This document shows, in pieces, positions 1-4,931 of a stretch of DNA of 5,328 nucleotides. Numbering within the stretch: the first letter of the stretch is position 1; every line of letters begins with the position of its first letter. The stretch is from Elusimicrobia bacterium HGW-Elusimicrobia-2 (GTDB lineage: Bacteria; CG03). Below the pieces are notes generated by a model. It saw nothing but the letters and a program-made list of their open reading frames with translations. It did not search any database and had not been told where the DNA came from. The stretch covers positions 1 through 5,328 of the forward strand of contig PHAM01000089.1 in the NCBI GenBank assembly GCA_002841685.1, given 5' to 3'. The translations under genes and the position numbers were made by a program.

Positions 1-738
1 GACATAACGGGTTTTTTCGCCGCCACTTTCATGAGAGGGATTGATTTTATACAGATCCCGACTTCGCTTCTGGCTATGGTGGACGCCTCGATAGGAGGGA
101 AGACCGGCGTGGATCTCAAAGAGGGCAAGAATCTGGCGGGCGCTTTCAAGATGCCGCTGGCGGTCATAATAGATACGGCTTTCGTCGGCACTCTGCCGTC
201 TGAGGAAATGAGGAACGGTTTCGGCGAGATCGTCAAATATGCCCTGATGGATGAAAAATTCTATGGGTTTTTATCGCCCCGCGCGGGTCAGATAAGATCC
301 CCAGGAAGTAAATTTCTGAAAGATGTGATAAAAAAATCCGTAAAGATCAAAGAGGACATTGTCAGGAGCGATTACCTTGAAGGAGGGCCTCGCCGTGTTC
401 TTAATCTGGGCCACACCTTCGGTCACGCCATAGAGACGGCGCTCGCTTACCGGAATATCAGCCACGGCGAAGCCGTGGCATCCGGCATGATCGACGCTGT
501 TGATCTGAGTTTTTATCTCAGGCTCTGCGGGAAAGATGAACGGGAAAAAGCCCTTTCGCTGATTATGCGTGCGGGTTTTAAAAAAATAAAGATAGACAAC
601 GGTAAGCTCTTGAAACTCATTATGTCCGACAAGAAAGTGATTGACAGAAATCCGGTATTTGTATTAATAAAAAGGGCCGGCAAACCCGTGATAAAAGAGG
701 TGCCGGTAAAGGTGCTGCAAAAATGGCTGAAACATTAG
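1..738 (+). CDS. aroB: 3-dehydroquinate synthase, C-terminal part (5' end outside window)
   Basis: Shikimate-pathway enzyme that converts DAHP to 3-dehydroquinate using NAD+ and a divalent metal; cytoplasmic. The frame is open from base 1, and codons before the first ATG (31) encode DITGFFAATF, which matches the conserved AroB segment before RGIDFIQIPT. That ATG is therefore internal and the true start lies upstream. About 245 residues are present of a usual ~350-360, so roughly the first 110 (most of the NAD-binding domain) are missing. Visible family motifs are VDASIGGKTGVD, KNLAGAF, GFGEIVKY, LNLGHTFGHAIE and SHGEAV. By family comparison the three metal ligands are Glu (codon 226-228), the first His of HTFGH (412-414) and the His of HGE (463-465); all are intact. 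The 3' end overlaps the next gene by 16 bp, which implies co-transcription. The identification is secure. Confidence 0.96.
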   Translation, partial: DITGFFAATFMRGIDFIQIPTSLLAMVDASIGGKTGVDLKEGKNLAGAFKMPLAVIIDTAFVGTLPSEEMRNGFGEIVKYALMDEKFYGFLSPRAGQIRSPGSKFLKDVIKKSVKIKEDIVRSDYLEGGPRRVLNLGHTFGHAIETALAYRNISHGEAVASGMIDAVDLSFYLRLCGKDEREKALSLIMRAGFKKIKIDNGKLLKLIMSDKKVIDRNPVFVLIKRAGKPVIKEVPVKVLQKWLKH

Positions 739-1964
739 TTAAGAAGATCATCTCATCCCGGACAGGGAAGGAAGTGCGCACGGGCGAGATCGTGATAATG
801 CCCGTTGACAGGGCTTTCTGCCAGGACGGCACGGGGCCGCTTTCCATAGACGGCATAAACAAGCTCGGAATAGGGCTTAAAAATCCCGTTAACTGTTATT
901 TTTTCATAGACCACGCCGTGCCGCCGCCGAGAGCGGAGCTGGCGAACGCTCACAAGAAAATCAGGGATTTCGCTTCCTCCAGCAAGGCCAACTGCATAAT
1001 GAGGGGCGTGTGCCATCAGATAATGGTTGAGGATTTCTCATCGCCTTACGAGGTGATAGTGGGGGCTGATTCTCACACTCCCACATCAGGCGCCCTCGGG
1101 GCTTTCGCGGCGGGTTTCGGCTCAACGGATGTGGCGGCGGCCATGTTGTCAGGTTCCGTCTGGCTGAAGGTGCCGGAGAGCCTGGGTATTGAAATAAAGG
1201 GAGAGCTCAACAAGGGCGTAGCCGCCAAAGATGTAATCATAGATATCATCGGAAAAATAGGCGCGGACGGGGCCACATACAAGGTGATGGAATTTTTCGG
1301 CGAGGGTTTGAAAAACCTTCCGATGGACGGACGCTTCACAATATCCAACATGACCATAGAGGCCGGCGCGAAAACCGGCATATTCCCCGCCGACGAAATC
1401 GTGAGGGAATATCTCAAATCCCGCGGAAGAGAAGGTGATTTCCGGGAACTTCCCGCATCCGTTGCCTCCGCTTACGAGAATATGATAAGCGAGGATATGC
1501 GCAAAATAGTTCCTATGGTGTCCTGTCCTCATCAGGTGGACAATGTCTCACCGGCCTCGGAACTGGGGGATGTTAAAGTGGATGTCGTGCTGATAGGCAC
1601 ATGTACAAACGGCCGTTTTTCCGATTACGAGGCGGCTTATGAGATACTGAAAAAAGCGAAGAGCCTGAAAACGACTCTCATCATCGCGCCCGCCTCAAAC
1701 ACGGTGCTCAAGCGGCTCGCGGAAAGCGAGATGTTCCGTAAATTCGTGGATCTGGGCGCCAGCATCATCCCGCCCGGCTGCGGGCCCTGCTGCGGCGTGC
1801 ACGCGGGCATCCTCGCCGACGGCGCCACGGCTCTTTCAACAGCCAACAGGAATTTCAAGGGCAGGATGGGCAATCCCGAATCTTTTGTTTATCTGGCATC
1901 GCCCATGACCGCCGCGGCAACCGCTGTGACGGGCAGAATAAGCGACCCGAGGGAGTTTTTATGA
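723..1964 (+). CDS. leuC: LeuC/homoaconitase/aconitase-family dehydratase, large [4Fe-4S] subunit
   Basis: Large, iron-sulfur-bearing subunit of a two-chain hydro-lyase that isomerises a 2- to a 3-hydroxy-tricarboxylate or dicarboxylate by dehydration and rehydration. It is 413 aa, the usual size of the LeuC2/HacA type (bacterial LeuC1 is ~465). Motifs in order are DHAVPPP (63-69), GADSHT (114-119), SNMTIEAGAKTG (208-219), GTCTNGR (292-298), PGCGPCCG (351-358) and NRNFKGRMG (375-383). The expected cluster ligands are Cys294, Cys353 and Cys356; Cys357 is an extra adjacent cysteine. The start ATG lies inside the end of aroB (16-bp overlap) and has a purine-rich SD, AAAGGTG, at 708-714, spaced 8 bp. 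The stop overlaps the small-subunit start in ATGA. The symbol marks the family only. With an isocitrate dehydrogenase-like gene downstream, aconitase activity on citrate is more likely than isopropylmalate isomerase; homoaconitase remains possible. Confidence 0.9.
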   Translation: MAETLVKKIISSRTGKEVRTGEIVIMPVDRAFCQDGTGPLSIDGINKLGIGLKNPVNCYFFIDHAVPPPRAELANAHKKIRDFASSSKANCIMRGVCHQIMVEDFSSPYEVIVGADSHTPTSGALGAFAAGFGSTDVAAAMLSGSVWLKVPESLGIEIKGELNKGVAAKDVIIDIIGKIGADGATYKVMEFFGEGLKNLPMDGRFTISNMTIEAGAKTGIFPADEIVREYLKSRGREGDFRELPASVASAYENMISEDMRKIVPMVSCPHQVDNVSPASELGDVKVDVVLIGTCTNGRFSDYEAAYEILKKAKSLKTTLIIAPASNTVLKRLAESEMFRKFVDLGASIIPPGCGPCCGVHAGILADGATALSTANRNFKGRMGNPESFVYLASPMTAAATAVTGRISDPREFL

Positions 1965-2449
1965 TAAAGGGAAAAATACACATGTTCGGCGACGGCGTTT
2001 CCACTGACCTGATATGCCCTGGGAGATATTATCATCTCCGGGGGGATCTGCCGGAACTGGCCAAACACGCGCTTGAAGACGCGGATAAGGATTTCGTGAA
2101 AAACATGAAGCAGGGCGACATCGTGGCGGCGGGCGAGAACTTCGGCTGCGGCTCGTCAAGGGAACACGCGGCGATCGTTATAAAACTTGCCGGCGCCTCA
2201 TGCGTGATAGCGAAACAGTTCGCCAGGATATTTTTCAGGAACTGCATAAACATAGGGCTTCCGGCCATAGAGATAGACACCTCCGGTTTTGAATCGGGCG
2301 ACGAGACGGAAGTGGATCTCAAATCCGGCATCGTGAAAAATCTGACGAAAGGGATAGAAAGGCGTTTCCCCCAGCTTCCCGAAAAGATGATAGCCATCTT
2401 GAACGCGGGAGGGCTTGTGAATTACATTAAGGAGAACAGCGGATTATGA
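1961..2449 (+). CDS. leuD: LeuD/homoaconitase/aconitase-family dehydratase, small subunit
   Basis: Swivel-domain partner of the upstream large subunit; together they form the active hydro-lyase. It is 162 aa, typical of the short LeuD2/HacB type. Visible motifs are DGVSTDLICPGRYY (11-24), GENFGCGSSREHA (58-70), whose SSREH segment contributes substrate-carboxylate contacts in this superfamily, and FARIFFRNCINIGLP (87-101). The substrate-specificity loop that follows GR reads Tyr23-Tyr-His-Leu-Arg27-Gly-Asp29. Studies of archaeal homologues associate YLRT in this loop with homoaconitase and YLV-type loops with isopropylmalate isomerase. The Arg here argues for a substrate with an additional carboxylate (citrate or homocitrate) over isopropylmalate, but the loop matches neither pattern exactly. 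The start is set by the ATGA overlap with the large-subunit stop and by a GAGGGAG SD at 1949-1955. A 4-bp ATGA overlap also links it to the dehydrogenase gene. Confidence 0.9.
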   Translation: MIKGKIHMFGDGVSTDLICPGRYYHLRGDLPELAKHALEDADKDFVKNMKQGDIVAAGENFGCGSSREHAAIVIKLAGASCVIAKQFARIFFRNCINIGLPAIEIDTSGFESGDETEVDLKSGIVKNLTKGIERRFPQLPEKMIAILNAGGLVNYIKENSGL

Positions 2450-3510
2450 AACACAGGATAACACTTCTTCCGGGAGACGGCATAGGCCCGGAGATAACGG
2501 AAGCGGCAAAAAGGGTGATAGCCGCAACAGGCGCGGAGATAGAATGGGAAGAAATGCCGGCCGGCGAGAACGTTATGGAGAAATACGGCACGCCCATACC
2601 GGATGAGACGCTCGAGAGCATAAGGAAGAACAAGGTCGCCCTGAAAGGGCCGATAACCACTCCCGTCGGCGGAGGGTTCAGGAGCGTCAATGTCCACATA
2701 AGAAAGGTGCTGGACCTCTATTCCTGCCTGAGGCCCTGCAAGAGCTACGGCATCAAGGATGTGCCGTTCCCCGATCTGGATCTCGTCGTCGTGCGGGAAA
2801 ACACAGAGGATCTCTACGCGGGTATTGAATTTAAGAAAGGCGACCCGAAGATACAGGAGCTCGGCAAACTCACGGGGCATAAGTTTTCCGCCACCACCGG
2901 TATATCCATAAAACCCATATCCGAAGAGGCGTCAAGGCGCATAATAAAATTCGCTTTTGATTACGCCGTGAAAAACGGCAGAAAAAAAGTGACGGGCGTC
3001 CACAAGGCCAACATAATGAAACACAGCGACGGTATTTTTCTGGAAGTTTTCCGCGCCGTCGCCGCGGAATATCCTTCAATAGAGTCGGAAGACAGGATAG
3101 TGGATAACATGACCATGCAGCTGGTCAAAAAACCCCAGCTCTATGATGTGATGGTTTTGCCCAATCTCTACGGCGATATAATTTCCGACCTCTGCGCGGG
3201 ACTTGTCGGGGGACTGGGCATAGCGCCCGGCGCGAACATAGGCGATGACATGGCCGTTTTTGAGCCGACTCACGGCTCGGCGCCGAAACACGCCGGTAAA
3301 AACCGCATAAATCCCATATCCATGATCCTTTCCGGCGCGCTGATGCTCAATCACATCGGCGAAAACGGAGCCTGCGAAAAAATAGAAAAAGCCGTCAGAC
3401 AGATCATAAAAGAGGGCGGCACTCTCACCTATGATTTCGGCGGAACATCAAGCACCTCCGATGTCGGCGAACGCCTTGCGGAAATAATCTCTAATGGGCC
3501 CGGATACTGA
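2446..3510 (+). CDS. icd: Isocitrate dehydrogenase-like beta-decarboxylating dehydrogenase (short type)
   Basis: Member of the isocitrate/isopropylmalate dehydrogenase family: it oxidises a 2-hydroxy acid with NAD(P)+ and decarboxylates it, most likely isocitrate to 2-oxoglutarate. It is 354 aa, shorter than E. coli Icd (416) and close to NAD-IDH/IPMDH lengths. Motifs are LLPGDGIGPEI (7-17); FRSVNVHIRKVLDLY (78-92), in which Ser80-x-Asn82 is the isocitrate-type signature and Arg86 and Arg96 are substrate arginines; VVRENTEDLYAG (115-126) with Arg117 and Tyr124; HKANIMK (186-192) with Lys187; Asp220, Asp244 and Asp248 as metal ligands; and HGSAPKHAG (276-284). The catalytic set is complete. 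The cofactor loop has Lys281-His282, nearer to the Lys-Tyr of NADP enzymes than the Asp-Ile of NAD enzymes, so cofactor choice is unclear. An SD, AAGGAG, lies at 2429-2434 (11-bp spacing), and the start overlaps the previous stop. Homoisocitrate is the main alternative substrate. Confidence 0.92.
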   Translation: MKHRITLLPGDGIGPEITEAAKRVIAATGAEIEWEEMPAGENVMEKYGTPIPDETLESIRKNKVALKGPITTPVGGGFRSVNVHIRKVLDLYSCLRPCKSYGIKDVPFPDLDLVVVRENTEDLYAGIEFKKGDPKIQELGKLTGHKFSATTGISIKPISEEASRRIIKFAFDYAVKNGRKKVTGVHKANIMKHSDGIFLEVFRAVAAEYPSIESEDRIVDNMTMQLVKKPQLYDVMVLPNLYGDIISDLCAGLVGGLGIAPGANIGDDMAVFEPTHGSAPKHAGKNRINPISMILSGALMLNHIGENGACEKIEKAVRQIIKEGGTLTYDFGGTSSTSDVGERLAEIISNGPGY

Positions 3511-3528
3511 CATTGAAAAAATAGGGAA

Positions 3529-3603
3529 ATGCCCTTCTGGCGGCCGGATATAATTTCAGCTTGTCTACTCGCTTGCGCTCTCGCTTTTTTCGGGACCGGA
3601 TGC
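3529..3603 (+). other. Signal peptide / degenerate lipobox of the fusion protein
   Basis: The first 25 codons encode a short leader with one Arg (residue 5) and one Asp, a hydrophobic stretch IISACLLACALAFF (8-21), then Gly-Thr-Gly-Cys25 and Arg-Arg. A small-residue run before Cys suggests signal peptidase II processing, but canonical lipoboxes carry Leu/Val/Ile at -3 and this one has Gly. Cleavage by signal peptidase I or retention as a membrane anchor are alternatives. Export is supported by the C-terminal L,D-transpeptidase domain, whose substrate is outside the cytoplasm. Confidence 0.65.
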
Positions 3604-4809
3604 CGGCGGAGTGCGGAGGATGAGGATTTTTCCATGATGAGAAAAAATATGGTGAGGGAGCAGATAGCCGCACGGGGCGTTACGGATCCGGCGGTTCTCG
3701 CCGCCATGGAAAAGGTGCCGCGGCATCTTTTCATCGATGAAAAATATACCGCTGTTGCCTACGACGATCATCCTCTGCCAATAGAAGAAGGACAGACAAT
3801 TTCGCAGCCCTACATCGTGGCTCTCATGACGGAGCTACTCTCTGCGTCAAAGGATGACAGGATTCTTGAGATAGGCACGGGAAGCGGTTATCAGGCCGCG
3901 GTGCTGGGCGAGATAACGAAGGAAGTTTTTTCGGTGGAAATAATACCGTCTCTCGCTGAAAGCGCGGCGGAGCGCCTGAAAAATCTGGGATATAAAAATG
4001 TCAGGGTGAGGGCCGGCGACGGATTTCTCGGATGGGAGGAGCACGCCCCCTACGACGGGATAATCGTCACCTGCGCGCCTAAGGATATACCTGGGCCCCT
4101 CATCGCCCAGCTCAGGGAAGGCGGACGCCTTGTCATACCCGTGGGCGAAGGTTTCCAGGAATTAAAACTGGGTGAAAAGAAAAATGGTGAATTCACCGTC
4201 AGGGATATTATACCAGTGCGCTTTGTGCCGATGACAGGCATGGCCGGGGAGAAGGCTTCGGAATCCGCGCCTTCCTTTGACCCAAGCGGATGTCTGGATA
4301 AATGGGGAAAAATCTTCGGCAAAAATATCAATACGGGCGTCGCGGTCAGCGTGTCAAAACAGAGAATTTATTTTATTGAAAAAGGCGCCGTCCGGAAAAA
4401 TTTTCCGGTTTCCACTTCCAAATACGGTATCGGTTCGCTCTCGGGCAGTAGCAAAACGCCTTTAGGAACGCACACCATATACAAAAAAACCGGTGAGGGG
4501 GCGGAAGAGGGCATAATATTCAAGTCTCTCATAAACACGCGCAGGAAAGCCCGTATCTATAAGGATCCTGTCGATGTGCCGGAAGATTTTGTGACCACGA
4601 GGGTGATTTCGCTGGCTGGAATGGAAAAAGGACTGAACAAAGGCGGCGATAGGGACTCTCTAAGCCGTCGCATTTACATACACGGCACGCCGGAAGAGGG
4701 GCTCATAGGCCGTCCGGCATCACACGGCTGCGTCAGAATGAAAAACAGCGATGTCATAGAGCTTTTTAACCTCGTTTCGGAAGGCATGCCGGTTGAAATA
4801 TTAGAATAA
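3529..4809 (+). CDS. pcm: Exported PCMT - L,D-transpeptidase (YkuD) fusion, putative lipoprotein
   Basis: A 426-aa two-enzyme fusion. Residues 1-25 form a signal-peptide-like leader (hydrophobic ~8-24) ending in FGTGC; Cys25 may be lipidated, although Gly at -3 makes the lipobox imperfect. Residues ~36-241 are a full protein-L-isoaspartate O-methyltransferase: MVREQIAARGV (41-51), TISQPYI (90-96), SAM motif LEIGTGSGYQAAVLG (113-127), acidic Glu137, AGDG (162-165), YDGIIVTCAP (175-184) and LVIPVG (201-206). After a linker of ~27 residues, ~269-426 is an L,D-transpeptidase domain with HGT (385-387) and SHGCVRM (398-404); Cys401 is the expected nucleophile, with His399 and Arg403. PCMT methylates isoaspartyl (and D-aspartyl) carboxyls for repair, while YkuD enzymes form 3-3 peptidoglycan cross-links or attach lipoproteins to it. 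The frame is uninterrupted. An in-frame stop at 3514 makes 3529 the first ATG; AGGGA at 3523-3527 is only 1 bp from it, so its SD is poor. An internal ATG at 3634 is better placed. The gene lies 18 bp after the icd-like stop, so it is probably the same operon. Confidence 0.93.
   Translation: MPFWRPDIISACLLACALAFFGTGCRRSAEDEDFSMMRKNMVREQIAARGVTDPAVLAAMEKVPRHLFIDEKYTAVAYDDHPLPIEEGQTISQPYIVALMTELLSASKDDRILEIGTGSGYQAAVLGEITKEVFSVEIIPSLAESAAERLKNLGYKNVRVRAGDGFLGWEEHAPYDGIIVTCAPKDIPGPLIAQLREGGRLVIPVGEGFQELKLGEKKNGEFTVRDIIPVRFVPMTGMAGEKASESAPSFDPSGCLDKWGKIFGKNINTGVAVSVSKQRIYFIEKGAVRKNFPVSTSKYGIGSLSGSSKTPLGTHTIYKKTGEGAEEGIIFKSLINTRRKARIYKDPVDVPEDFVTTRVISLAGMEKGLNKGGDRDSLSRRIYIHGTPEEGLIGRPASHGCVRMKNSDVIELFNLVSEGMPVEILE
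3615..3636 (+). promoter_or_regulatory. pcm: Possible internal ribosome-binding site with alternative ATG (3634)
   Basis: GGAGGA (3615-3620) and GAGGA (3622-3626) precede an in-frame ATG at 3634, the second with 7-bp spacing. This ATG sits exactly where the PCMT domain begins and beyond the leader, so initiation here would give a 391-residue protein without a signal peptide. The same bases encode an acidic Glu/Asp linker, and GAG/GAT codons produce SD-like strings by chance, so the site is only a candidate. Confidence 0.35.
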
Positions 4810-4828
4810 TAGTGTCCATAATAGTGTC
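4806..4828. repeat. 11-bp tandem direct repeat at the operon/AT-rich junction
   Basis: ATAATAGTGTC occurs at 4806-4816 and again at 4818-4828, separated by one base (12-bp period). The first copy includes the TAA stop of the fusion gene and the TAG just after it. The repeat lies where base composition drops, so it may be part of an insertion-element end or a small insertion scar; a chance duplication is not excluded. Confidence 0.6.
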
Positions 4829-4910
4829 TGAAGTTTTGCCATAAGGAAATTTAAAGTTCAGAGGTCTTAGCAAACCGCCAGCTTTTTTCAAATCCGTCAA
4901 AAATGTTTTG
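4829..4910. other. Short non-coding spacer between convergent genes
   Basis: This AT-rich spacer contains no reading frame of note. A run of six T (4883-4888) follows CCGCCAGC, but I find no convincing stem just upstream, so I do not call a plus-strand terminator for the operon here. Confidence 0.5.
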
Positions 4911-4931
4911 TGGGGTCGCTATATGACCCCA
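4911..4931 (-). terminator. Hairpin over the stop codon of the transposase-like gene, possible terminator
   Basis: TGGGGTC (4911-4917) pairs perfectly with GACCCCA (4925-4931) around a 7-nt loop. On the minus strand the hairpin contains the last codons and the TAG stop (4919-4921), and is followed by CAAAACATTTTTG, whose T5 begins 7 nt past the stem. The stem is GC-rich but short and the T-tract is displaced, so termination may be modest. The plus-strand side lacks a T-tract, which favours action on the minus-strand transcript. Confidence 0.5.

Noticed and set aside
2422-2880. A 152-codon minus-strand open frame opposite the dehydrogenase gene (and similar antisense frames within 271-1873, 2032-2397 and 3076-4331)
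   Set aside because: They lie fully opposite genes with secure family motifs, their translations show no recognisable domain, and they have the composition expected of antisense shadows in moderate-GC DNA.
723-3510. Leucine biosynthesis (leuCDB) as the function of the three-gene block
   Set aside because: The dehydrogenase has the SVN isocitrate-binding signature instead of LeuB-type substrate residues; kept only as a less likely alternative for the dehydratase.
4230-4340. Possibility that the PCMT and L,D-transpeptidase are two separate genes
   Set aside because: The frame is continuous through the linker with no stop, and no good SD/start pair is apparent at the second domain; a separate start would also leave the transpeptidase without a signal peptide.
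4277-4465. A 62-codon plus-strand frame inside the fusion gene
   Set aside because: It is out of frame within the linker and start of the L,D-transpeptidase domain and encodes nothing recognisable.
4871-4890. T6 run as an intrinsic terminator for the plus-strand operon
   Set aside because: No stable stem directly precedes the T-run; only very short pairings can be drawn.
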